From assembly GCA_045654565.1 (NCBI GenBank), contig JAZONP010000113.1, forward strand, positions 1-21,282: a stretch of DNA of 21,282 nt. Direction: 5' to 3'. Under the pieces are notes generated by a model. That model ran no database searches. It saw only the letters and a program-made list of their open reading frames with translations, and was not told where the DNA came from. Origin of the DNA: UBA1189 sp045654565 (GTDB taxonomy: Bacteria > Bacteroidota > Bacteroidia > Bacteroidales > Bacteroidaceae). Shown piece by piece: positions 15,103 through 20,833 of the stretch (position 1 is the stretch's first letter; each line of letters opens with the position of its first letter). The position numbers and the translations under genes were made by a program.

Positions 15103-15726
15103 ATCAGTCAAGCCGAATATAAAGTGCTTTCCGATGCAGTGAAGAAGAATAAGCACATCTTGAAAAATAATCGTAAGATTGATGGTGCTTTTACCGCGAA
15201 TAATTTCTATCTTTACGAAAACTTAAACGAAGATGATGAGTTTAAGATAATAGCATCACTTCCCATTGAAGGGAACGAAATCTTAATAGACGAATATCTA
15301 AACGAAATAGTTTATGGCAGTAACGAAAGCAGAAAAGATATTGATAACTTTGTTAAAGAAATCAAACGTAGGAGAGAACAACATCTTGGGAGTAATGTTG
15401 CTGCTTCAGAAGGAAGAGATTCTGATAGAAGATATGATAGTTTGGATATACGACAACAATCCAACCGAAGAGGAGATAATGCGAAAAGCGGTAGCGATGA
15501 AGACATCCGCTACCGCTTAGTAGACGACCAAGCCGAGATAGAGCGCTTGGAGAGTGAGCCGACCATTAAGGCTTACAGAGCGATGCAGGTCATCAATGGC
15601 GAGCTTTATCCTCCCATGTCGGCAGTCGTGGATGGTAAGTTGCGTAATCCTATCGCGCTCGGTCAGTGGGAGCAGTCAGAGGAGCGCCCCGTTACGGTGG
15701 ATATGCTATCAGCCGTTATCGAGTAA
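15052..15726 (+). pseudogene. Fragment resembling Bacteroidota phage/ICE polyvalent (MuF-type) proteins
   Basis: Open frame with no good start: a GTG at 15124 gives 200 aa, but the frame is open back to a TGA at 15049 through TNGWGHPLERNISQAEYKVL, part of it inside repeat C copy 1. Sequence: KKNKHILKNNRKIDGAF, then NFYLYENLNEDDEF, a Ser/Arg-rich linker (RRREQHLGSNVAASEGR), then DEDIRYRLVDDQAEIERL, and EPTIKAYRAMQVINGELYPP plus MSAVVDGKLRNPI. The last block resembles a conserved segment of large MuF-like proteins of Bacteroidota phages and conjugative elements (from memory, unchecked). It is cut off at EERP, where repeat C copy 2 begins and supplies VTVDMLSAVIE and a stop. The IRYRLVDD motif echoes the repeats of the 585-aa protein. 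AT-richer than the core genes. Likely a recombination-truncated remnant. Confidence 0.6.
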
Positions 15727-15820
15727 AGGGATTTTCCAATCTCGATAAACGAGTTCCGATTCTCTCATCTGGATATGCTTATACTTGTAGCCAACGGATG
15801 GGGACATCCGCTGGAGCGGA
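15694..15820 (+). repeat. Direct repeat C, copy 2 (127 bp)
   Basis: Second copy of 14986-15100, joined to the truncated polyvalent-protein fragment at its 5' side. The 33-nt hairpin of copy 1 is degraded here (GTTACGG replaces GATAACGG, and CAG replaces CCG), while the CGGATG-GGGA-CATCCG hairpin is intact. Confidence 0.95.
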
Positions 15821-15858
15821 TTTATAAAGACGACAGCTTGAAGTTCCTCTCGCTCTAA
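15775..15858 (+). pseudogene. 27-codon remnant NGWGHPLERIYKDDSLKFLSL
   Basis: ATG 15775 opens MLILVANGWGHPLERIYKDD and ends SLKFLSL with TAA at 15856. The NGWGHPLER part is shared with the frame at 15073-15099 in repeat C copy 1, but the continuation differs (IYKDDSLKFL versus NISQAEYKVL). It looks like the tail end of a domain of the same polyvalent-protein type. Converges with, and overlaps by three bases, the minus-strand remnant at 15855. Unlikely to be a functional gene on its own. Confidence 0.4.
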
Positions 15859-16097
15859 GTATATTGGGATACGACAAACTTATAATCTGATACTTGCCCA
15901 TCGGAGTCGTTTCGGACGTAAAGCCCCGAGGTTGCTTTTGAAGCATCTAAGGCATCCGATAGGGAAAGACTTATATTAGTTTGTCCTCTGCTTAACAACC
16001 TCTTGTCTTCTTCATGGTTATAAATGACTTGACGTGCATCTCCTTTTTCGTCGAAAACTGACTTGTTCCCCGTAAACGCAACACTACATCCTAAGCC
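15855..16097 (-). pseudogene. Remnant of an unrecognised protein (fragment A), no start codon
   Basis: Minus-strand open frame of 80 codons between an upstream TGA (16098-16100) and a TAG stop (15855-15857) with no ATG. It reads AFTGNKSVFDEKGDARQVIY, then NHEEDKRLLSRGQTNISLSL, then SDALDASKATSGLYVRNDSDGQ. The stretch KRLLSRG...NDSDGQ is conserved in fragment B at 18643-18822 (KRLLSRGNTNKNLALSDALD, ASKETSGLNVRNDSEGQ). Two independently placed copies with conservative changes argue for a real protein family. It lies 20 bp downstream of the 99-aa gene, same strand, so may once have been third in that operon. Function unknown. Confidence 0.6.
15893..16005 (-). repeat. Direct repeat D, copy 1 (113 bp, coding origin)
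   Basis: Aligns without gaps to 18702-18814; about 15-16 mismatches in 113 positions. It corresponds to the conserved segment of remnants A and B. Confidence 0.95.
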
Positions 16098-16117
16098 TCA
16101 AAAGATTAGTCTACATT

Positions 16118-16417
16118 TCAGCAGTGAGTGATTTTGAGTAGTTGTTTGAGCATCAAAAGGAGGCTCCCTCTTTTCTTCACTTGTGAACCTTTCTCTTGCT
16201 TTTGATATGGTATCGGTTGTTCTAACCAATATACCTCCGTTTCGCTGTTGGGATCTGTCCAAAATGGGTCTTCATGGCCCTCTTTTATCATTCTTTTAGA
16301 TTCACTTATTTCTTGTTCTTGCTCTAAGTACTCCTTCATTTTATGGATAAACTCATCGAGCGTCGCCTTCCTTTTCTTCTTTTTGTCTATCTTCTGATAT
16401 TGCTTTCTTTCTTTCAT
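16118..16417 (-). CDS. Small charged hypothetical protein (99 aa), second gene of the 484-aa operon
   Basis: Unrecognised. Starts MKERKQYQKIDKKKKRKATL, extremely Lys-rich, then an amphipathic acidic helix DEFIHKMKEYLEQEQEISES, a middle DPFWTDPNSETEVYWLEQP and a basic/hydrophobic C-terminus (KKRGSLLLMLKQLLKITHC). It starts 24 bp after the stop of the 484-aa gene, so it is almost certainly co-transcribed. Position and the opening M-x-E-x-x-Q-Y parallel the 119-aa gene behind the paralogous 350-aa gene. The basic N-terminus suggests a nucleic-acid or membrane-surface contact, by inference only. No signal peptide or convincing TM segment. Confidence 0.6.
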   Translation of the reverse strand: MKERKQYQKIDKKKKRKATLDEFIHKMKEYLEQEQEISESKRMIKEGHEDPFWTDPNSETEVYWLEQPIPYQKQEKGSQVKKRGSLLLMLKQLLKITHC

Positions 16418-16441
16418 CTTTATTTCAGTTGTCTTGTCACA

Positions 16442-17863
16442 CTACAATATCAATATTCTCTCCTTTATCGTTCCGCTTTGGTCTTCGGCTGGTGCGGCAT
16501 ACCATAGGTCATACTCCGTTGAGAGTCTCTCTCTTAGCCTCTTGGCAAGTTCGATGCCGCGTTTATGGTAATCCTCCCAATCGAAAGTGACCTCTTCCCC
16601 CACGTTGACGGCTACGATGAGTCCGCATATCTCACGTTGCCATTCCTCCAGTTCGGGCATCGCTATGGGAAGGCCCTGCTTGTCTCGTAGGTCTTCCATA
16701 TCAACAGGACATTGCCTCTCATTCTCCAAACAATAATCATAGTCGGGGCAGAGGGTTATTATCCCCTTAATTCTCACCTGTCTCATGCAGGCATGAGTAT
16801 CGTCACGAGTTTGGCCACGCAATAAGTTCTCAATCAATGGCGACTTATACATATTGTATGCCTCTATACGTGAAGGGAAGTAATCGTTGTTATATCTTTG
16901 TTCCTGTTCGTCATGCAGCAAAGCCATCTTCAACAACCCTTCATACATAGTGCGTATCGTCTCCTTATAATTGCAATATCCGGAGATTATAGGCATAAAA
17001 GTACAGCCGTTGGGCTCTATAATCACCTTTGCATAATTCTTATAAGCAAATCCATATCCACCTCCTTTAGCATCTACATTATCCAAAATCTTACAATGCT
17101 TAATAGTTAATATGGTGTCAGAGCAATCGAAATTCAGTTTTATTACAGCCTCTTCCTGATAGTAGCACAGTTCCAACTGATGCCGTACCTCTTCAAGATT
17201 ACTGCTCCAATGCGTCAAGAAAGTAGTAAATCCTCTATCACCGATGCCGATACTATATTTTTCGCTATCCAGTGGGGTAAAGTGGAATTCTTCTTCTATG
17301 ACGTCGCTGGTCATCAATCGATAGTCGCTCGGTAAGGTTGCCTTAATCTCCAGCTGACGCATACAAATCTCCGCAGCTTTAAGTTCGAAATCCAGGTGAC
17401 TGTAGTGCACTTCGCGTCCCTCTCTCATCACTTGATACATCTGAGCTATAGCATGTCTTATTTTGCCTATGTATTCATCGAACTGATACATCGTTCTCCC
17501 CTTCAGTGGAAAATCAGGGTTATCAATAGTCCAATCGATGCAGAAAGAATTTCTACGCACATCCACCTGACAATCATTGTAGTTTTTCCCTTTATATGAG
17601 AGGAACATATAAAAGTTTGCATCTGTAAACAGAGAATTTACGAGGGATAAGGGGTCTATCAGCACCTTCTCTTCACCCACCATAAGCCAAATGCCCCATT
17701 TCCCGTCAACCTCACTACAAGAAATATTTAGTTCTGTACATTGGCTATGTACATACTCCATCTTCCTCATCAGAGCAGCTTGATCCTTTTCGTGATAGTT
17801 CTTATTTGCATAAATCATTTCCATAGCGTCAGTAAACCTTATCTCGTGCGAAGATAAGCGCAT
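16442..17863 (-). CDS. Uncharacterised 473-aa protein (up to 484 aa), paralogue of the 350-aa protein
   Basis: No family recognised; soluble. Start ambiguous: TTG 17896 (484 aa), ATG 17863 (473 aa, used here) or ATG 17824 (460 aa); a promoter-like TATCTTCG on the minus strand at 17849-17856 would favour 17824. N-terminal helices, then DGKWGIWLMVGEEKVLIDP, a Tyr/Asp-rich middle, DVIEEEFHFTPL, YSIGIGDRGFTTFLTHWSSN, TILTIKHCKILDN, AKVIIEPNGCTFMPIISGYC, YEGLLKMALLHDE and SRIEAYNMYKSPLIENLLRG, all with counterparts in the 350-aa protein. It carries an extra ~125-residue C-terminal region (ITLCPDYDYCLENERQCPVD onward, ending in a helical KRGIELAKRLRERLSTEYDLWY) that the shorter paralogue lacks. More AT-rich than its paralogue, suggesting separate histories rather than a recent duplication. 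Confidence 0.75.
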   Translation of the reverse strand: MRLSSHEIRFTDAMEMIYANKNYHEKDQAALMRKMEYVHSQCTELNISCSEVDGKWGIWLMVGEEKVLIDPLSLVNSLFTDANFYMFLSYKGKNYNDCQVDVRRNSFCIDWTIDNPDFPLKGRTMYQFDEYIGKIRHAIAQMYQVMREGREVHYSHLDFELKAAEICMRQLEIKATLPSDYRLMTSDVIEEEFHFTPLDSEKYSIGIGDRGFTTFLTHWSSNLEEVRHQLELCYYQEEAVIKLNFDCSDTILTIKHCKILDNVDAKGGGYGFAYKNYAKVIIEPNGCTFMPIISGYCNYKETIRTMYEGLLKMALLHDEQEQRYNNDYFPSRIEAYNMYKSPLIENLLRGQTRDDTHACMRQVRIKGIITLCPDYDYCLENERQCPVDMEDLRDKQGLPIAMPELEEWQREICGLIVAVNVGEEVTFDWEDYHKRGIELAKRLRERLSTEYDLWYAAPAEDQSGTIKERILIL

Positions 17864-17893
17864 TATCTCATACGAGAAAGCATTTCCCTTCCG

Positions 17894-17907
17894 CAAGGCT
17901 TGCGAAG
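17894..17907. promoter_or_regulatory. Shared 14-bp motif CAAGGCTTGCGAAG, copy 2, within palindrome CGCAAGGCTTGCG
   Basis: Identical to 14844-14857. The 13-bp palindrome is 17892-17904. It lies between the start of the minus-strand 484-aa gene and the plus-strand promoter at 17941, the same arrangement as copy 1. Confidence 0.5.
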
Positions 17908-17940
17908 CACCATGAGCAACGATAGTCGGAAATGAAGTTG

Positions 17941-17948
17941 TAACTTTG
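17941..17948 (+). promoter_or_regulatory. -7 box (TAACTTTG) for the zinc-ribbon membrane protein
   Basis: TAACTTTG matches TAnnTTTG and is followed by CCG. It sits only 4 bp before an in-frame ATG at 17953, which argues that translation begins at the next ATG, 17965. No good -33 box seen at 19-21 bp. Confidence 0.6.
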
Positions 17949-17964
17949 CCGTATGAAAACGAAT

Positions 17965-18591
17965 ATGGTTTTATATATATTGGTCTATTGGATAGGGAGC
18001 GTGGTGTTGTTGATATGTTGCCAATGCTTCTTTTCTTGGAAGCGAAAGAGTAAACGCAAGTTTAGTCTCAAGTATGCATTAGCCACTCTGTTTGGTGCCC
18101 CCATCGCCATCCCCTTAGCTCCCATCGTGTTGGGCATTGATTACATTTACCGACGGTACATTAAAAGAGACCCAAGGATGATGAGCGCTGACGAATACGA
18201 AAGAGAGGAACGCAAGAGACGCGATGCAAAGTGCCGCGAATATGGGATACCCGAGGGTACCTACTATTTATCGTTTGAACGCATCTCTGGTGGGGGTACT
18301 GTGTGTTGCAAAGATTGTGGTTATCACGAATCTATCATCGGCTTCACTCACGGACTCGACGAATGTGACTTCGGTCGCCAATGTCCTCAATGCCACACCT
18401 TCGTGGTAGAGCATAATGAGAGCACGCATTACCACACCATTGGCCCCTTCACCGAAGACTGTCTATGTCCAAAGTGTGGAGCCTTGGTACATGGCAAAGA
18501 CGAGCCATGGGACAAGGGTAAGGATAATCCCGTCTTCTGCCCTCAGTGTCATGGCTATCGTCTCACGTATTATATGAAATATATCACATGA
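17965..18591 (+). CDS. Two-TM protein with a four-CxxC zinc-ribbon C-terminus
   Basis: 208 aa from ATG 17965; ATG 17953 would add MKTN but lies at the predicted transcription start. The N-terminus MVLYILVYWIGSVVLLICC is hydrophobic, then a basic turn (KRKSKRKFSLKY) and a second hydrophobic stretch (LFGAPIAIPLAPIVLGI), followed by a charged helix (MSADEYEREERKRRDAKCRE). The C-terminal half has four CxxC knuckles in order CKDC, CPQC, CPKC, CPQC, enough for two zinc ribbons, with interspersed histidines. The layout (two N-terminal TM segments, cytoplasmic zinc-ribbon domain) fits a membrane-anchored rubredoxin/zinc-ribbon adaptor. The opening M-V-L-Y-I-L-V-Y-W-I resembles M-I-Y-V-L-I-Y-W-I of the 585-aa protein, supporting the chosen start and linking both to one island. 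Function unknown. Confidence 0.75.
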   Translation: MVLYILVYWIGSVVLLICCQCFFSWKRKSKRKFSLKYALATLFGAPIAIPLAPIVLGIDYIYRRYIKRDPRMMSADEYEREERKRRDAKCREYGIPEGTYYLSFERISGGGTVCCKDCGYHESIIGFTHGLDECDFGRQCPQCHTFVVEHNESTHYHTIGPFTEDCLCPKCGALVHGKDEPWDKGKDNPVFCPQCHGYRLTYYMKYIT

Positions 18592-18642
18592 GTGAGCAGG
18601 ATGTTCTCCCAAGAAATGTGCTGAAGGATCAAGAAGGCGACA

Positions 18643-18822
18643 TCATTTGTCTGTGCGCTTTGCGTGTCGTCGATTGGCATCTTCGGGGTTTGATGTGATT
18701 TCTTGCCCTTCGGAGTCGTTACGGACGTTGAGCCCCGAGGTTTCTTTTGAAGCATCTAAGGCATCCGATAGGGCAAGATTTTTATTGGTGTTCCCTCTAC
18801 TTAATAATCTCTTGCAAAGGTT
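18643..18822 (-). pseudogene. Remnant B, homologous to remnant A
   Basis: Minus-strand frame reading N-L-C-KRLLSRGNTNKNLALSD and ALDASKETSGLNVRNDSEGQ, then unrelated EITSNPEDANRRHAKRTDK and a stop. An ATG at 18825 directly follows a TAG, so the frame is cut on its 5' side. Remnant A has the same core with different flanks on both sides. The overlapping plus-strand frame at 18647-18886 is judged a shadow because its counterpart in copy A carries a stop. Confidence 0.55.
18702..18814 (-). repeat. Direct repeat D, copy 2 (113 bp)
   Basis: Ungapped match to 15893-16005 with about 15-16 differences. Confidence 0.95.
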
Positions 18823-18878
18823 CATCTATTATTTATGGAAATTGCTTTTCCCTCGATATGGCTACCGCCCTCGGCCAA

Positions 18879-18969
18879 CGACCTAAAGGTTCACGGGCAA
18901 TTTATGGCGATTTATGTTTTTTTTAGAACACAAAAGCCTACGGGCGGCGAAAATATCATTACCCGTGAA
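18879..18969. repeat. Inverted-repeat block with CGACCTAAAGGTT motif
   Basis: CGACCTAAAGGTT (18879-18891) is identical to 7020-7032 inside the first palindromic element. It overlaps TTCACGGG (18890-18897), which is complementary to CCCGTGAA (18962-18969), an 8-bp stem enclosing a T-rich tract. No gene seen in 18826-19048. Confidence 0.45.
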
Positions 18970-19004
18970 TAAAAGATGATAGAGTCAGTTGACGGCTCTT
19001 ACCC

Positions 19005-19040
19005 AAAAACAAAGAGGTCGGTACACTGGTACCGGCCTCT
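19005..19040 (-). terminator. Orphan terminator hairpin, inverted near-copy of the serine-locus terminator
   Basis: Stem AGAGGTCGGTAC (19013-19024) / GTACCGGCCTCT (19029-19040), 12 bp with one G-U; on the minus strand it is followed by TTTGTTTTTGGG. The arms equal the reverse complement of the stem at 11230-11259, but the loop differs. No minus-strand gene is found upstream of it for the next kilobase. Confidence 0.75.
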
Positions 19041-19048
19041 ACTACCTT

Positions 19049-19517
19049 CCACCGTCCGCCGGCAAGATGTAATGCATTGACTTCAAGTTGTTTAATGGCG
19101 GACACTACGTACGATTGTCCATGTATGCGACTCCTCAAGAAAATTCCTCAATATTTTATCCTATATGGCAATCGCCACTTTTCCCCAACGGCTATAGGAA
19201 ATCGCATCAGATCTAAAGCAATCTATTTACCGCTGCTCAACAGTAAGGTTGCTGTTGTGCAGCAGTAACCTTGACGTTGCGCAAGGGTAAGGTTGCCGTT
19301 GCGCAGCGGTAAATAAAAAACTTCGTTTAAGATACGCGATTGTCCATTGTAAAGGGAAACTACTCGATGCGAACTTCGATCATCCCCTTACCATAATCAC
19401 CAACAACGACACACCGTGAAACCATAGGCGACATTAGGCCGACGTGTAAAATCATCCGCAGTGTCCGCCATTAAACATCAAGGTAACAGTATATTATATG
19501 TAGTTGGCGGACGGTGG
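19049..19517. mobile_element. MITE-like 469-bp element with 68-nt imperfect terminal inverted repeats
   Basis: Left end 19049-19116 aligns without gaps to the reverse complement of the right end 19450-19517, about 50 of 68 positions, with two perfect boxes: the outer CCACCGTCCGCC and the inner TGTTTAATGGCGGACACT. Each end also carries facing GTCCGCC and GGCGGAC, so each TIR can fold on itself and the element has four such sites. CGATTGTCCAT occurs near both inner edges (19112 and 19338). The interior has a repeat/hairpin block (19226-19313) and no convincing ORF. I could not see a clear target-site duplication. A non-autonomous transposon or a large structured noncoding element are both possible. 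Confidence 0.6.
19226..19313. repeat. Inverted and tandem repeat cluster inside the MITE-like element
   Basis: Outer arms TTTACCGCTGC (19226-19236) / GCAGCGGTAAA (19303-19313), 11 bp perfect. Between them are two 26-bp direct copies differing at three positions (19243-19268, 19287-19312; GTAAGGTTGC then GTTG and GCAGC), with CCTTG/CAAGG between the copies. Confidence 0.9.
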
Positions 19518-19580
19518 CAGATAAAAGGCCGAGAAAGCATATTTACCCTACACACTCGAGAAACGGAGTTCGGAGTGTTT

Positions 19581-19670
19581 GCCTTGCCGAGAGAAAAAGC
19601 AGCATACATACCGCGAATCTCAAAAAATGTAGAATCTTCGCATCGTTGTCCCCTTCGTCCATTCGAAAGG
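19581..19670. repeat. Direct repeat E, copy 1 (~90 bp)
   Basis: GCCTTGCCGAGAGAAAAAGC onward through GTTGTCCCCTTCG and CGAAAGG; matches 21019-21109 with one single-base indel and scattered substitutions. Both copies read FEIRGM-x-A-x-FSLGKA on the minus strand, and copy 2 has a promoter-like TACCTTCG on the plus strand. No gene is supported in 19518-19732. Confidence 0.9.
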
Positions 19671-19732
19671 ATAGACAGGGAGAACCTGCAAGGAAATAAT
19701 TCACCGCTGAGCATCGCTTTTAGCGAACTTCG

Positions 19733-19763
19733 TTTCAGAATTCAAAATTAAATGCTATCTTTG
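19733..19763 (+). promoter_or_regulatory. Promoter of the Bro-N gene (TTTC - N19 - TATCTTTG)
   Basis: -7 box TATCTTTG at 19756-19763; TTTC at 19733-19736, 19 bp upstream, is a one-mismatch -33. The spacer is a heptad-type repeat (TCAGAATTCAAAATT). The ~100-nt leader contains a GGCGT/ACGCC hairpin (about 19838-19853) before the ATG at 19872. Confidence 0.65.
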
Positions 19764-19871
19764 TATTTGTCCTTAGCTGAAACCATCCCGAGCTTCTCGA
19801 GTGTTGATGGTGGACGGGTGGGATACATATAGTTGAAAGGCGTAACTGTACGCCAGGATAAATTGGACAGT

Positions 19872-20570
19872 ATGACAAAGCACGAACTGAAGCTCTTCGA
19901 CGAAAAGCAAATAAGAACCGTATGGGATGAGGTGCAGGAGAAATGGTACTTCTGCGTAGCTGATGTAATTGAAGCTCTTACCGATAGCAATGATGTCAGG
20001 CAATATATCAAGCGCCTTCGTCAACGCGATTCGGAATTGAATTCCGTGTGGGGTACAATTTGTACCCCTCACCAATTCCTCTCCACAGATGGCAAGAGAC
20101 ACGCGACGAATTGCGCTTCAATAGAGGGCATACTACGTATCGTGCAGTCCATCCCCTCAAAGAAGGCCGAACCCTTCAAGCGATGGTTGGCACAGGTGGG
20201 TGCCGAACGCATTCACCAGATGCAAGATCCCGAACTGGGCATACAGCAGTCGCTCATGGATTACAAACGACTGGGCTACTCGGACAACTGGATAAACCAA
20301 CGCCTCAAAAGTATTGAGATACGCAAAGACCTCACCGACCAGTGGAAGGCTCACAACGTGAAGGAGGGAGTAGGATATGCCACGCTCACCGACATCATAT
20401 ACCAAGCGTGGGCAGGACTTACAGCTCGCGAATACAAGCATCTTAAGGGGTTGCATCAGGAAAACTTGCGTGATAACATGCCGACGCGGTATGAAAGCGT
20501 CGGTTGCGACGACTGCCGGTTTATCGGCATAAAGGAGTATGTCTCGAGAGACAGTTTGAAGAGTTGGTGA
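19872..20570 (+). CDS. Bro-N / DinD-like DNA-binding protein, N-terminal part of a split gene
   Basis: Start ATG 19872 (MTKHELKLFDEKQIRTVWDE) rather than TTG 19833. BRO-N antirepressor-type domain (~1-100): WYFCVADVIEALTDSNDVRQ, YIKRLRQRDSEL, then a GKRHATNCASIEGILRIVQS block, IPSKKAEPFKRWLAQVGAER and I; central helical region LMDYKRLGYSDNWINQRLKS and AWAGLTAREYKHLKGLHQEN plus LRDNM, typical of Bacteroidota Bro/DinD proteins. The family contains phage antirepressors and SOS-linked DinD; here the role is probably DNA-binding, inherited from a mobile element. After RDNM (20480) the expected T-D-T-E-L-V-L-N-M-L-A-E continuation is displaced by a palindrome-rich insertion, which sends the frame through PTRYESVGCDDCRFIG to a TGA at 20568. 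The remaining C-terminus continues in another frame from 20570. Confidence 0.75.
   Translation: MTKHELKLFDEKQIRTVWDEVQEKWYFCVADVIEALTDSNDVRQYIKRLRQRDSELNSVWGTICTPHQFLSTDGKRHATNCASIEGILRIVQSIPSKKAEPFKRWLAQVGAERIHQMQDPELGIQQSLMDYKRLGYSDNWINQRLKSIEIRKDLTDQWKAHNVKEGVGYATLTDIIYQAWAGLTAREYKHLKGLHQENLRDNMPTRYESVGCDDCRFIGIKEYVSRDSLKSW
20478..20560. repeat. Palindrome-rich insertion splitting the Bro-N gene
   Basis: About 70 bp more than homologues need between RDNM and ELVMNMLAE. It folds as ATGCCGA (20478-20484) / TCGGCAT (20524-20530) around an inner CCGACGC (20481-20487) / GCGTCGG (20497-20503) hairpin, followed by TGTCTC-GA-GAGACA (20539-20552). The net length is not a multiple of three, producing a frameshift. 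Confidence 0.7.
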
Positions 20571-20797
20571 TGAACATGCTTGCCGAGCTCACAGCAACCA
20601 ACATCACTAAGGAGGAACACCCACAGACGATGCACGAACACGCGCAAGTGGCTGCACGTGGAGGGTCGGTAGCACGCGTGGCCAAGGAGGCTTTCGAAGA
20701 GCAAACAGGAAAGAAGGTAGTGACATCACTCAACATGAAACAATACCTCGAAGCCCAACAACCCACATTAGGGCTTGATCAAGTTCTGGAAGAATAA
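20570..20797 (+). CDS. C-terminal part of the split Bro-N/DinD-like protein
   Basis: 75 aa if translation restarts at ATG 20570 (MNMLAELTATNITKEEHPQT). The ATG overlaps the upstream stop as TGATG, so translational coupling could yield a separate C-terminal polypeptide; otherwise it is the broken end of a pseudogene. The sequence HEHAQVAARGGSVARVAKEA and FEEQTGKKVVTSLNMKQYLE matches the conserved C-terminal signature of this family (G-G-x-[VI]-A-x-x-[AT]-[RK], then E-x-Q-T-G-K). The frame is open back to 20504 through the insertion. A terminator follows after 36 bp. Confidence 0.65.
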   Translation: MNMLAELTATNITKEEHPQTMHEHAQVAARGGSVARVAKEAFEEQTGKKVVTSLNMKQYLEAQQPTLGLDQVLEE

Positions 20798-20833
20798 CTT
20801 CTCCATATATATATCATTCATATCACCCTATAC

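Noticed and set aside
14925..15122. 65-aa plus-strand ORF across the hairpin leader
   Set aside because: Differences between repeat C copies change residues in this frame (R to S, P to L) and copy 2 contains a 12-bp insertion; no conserved protein is recognised and hairpins explain the sequence better.
18647..18886. 79-aa plus-strand ORF
   Set aside because: The same frame in the homologous repeat at 15893-16005 has a stop codon; the minus-strand reading is the conserved one.
19077..19268. 63-aa ORF inside the MITE-like element
   Set aside because: Encoded largely by inverted repeats and hairpins, no recognisable domain.
19461..19751. 96-aa ORF ending before the Bro-N promoter
   Set aside because: Runs from a TIR through repeat E into heptad repeats; in repeat E copy 2 the frame is broken by a stop.
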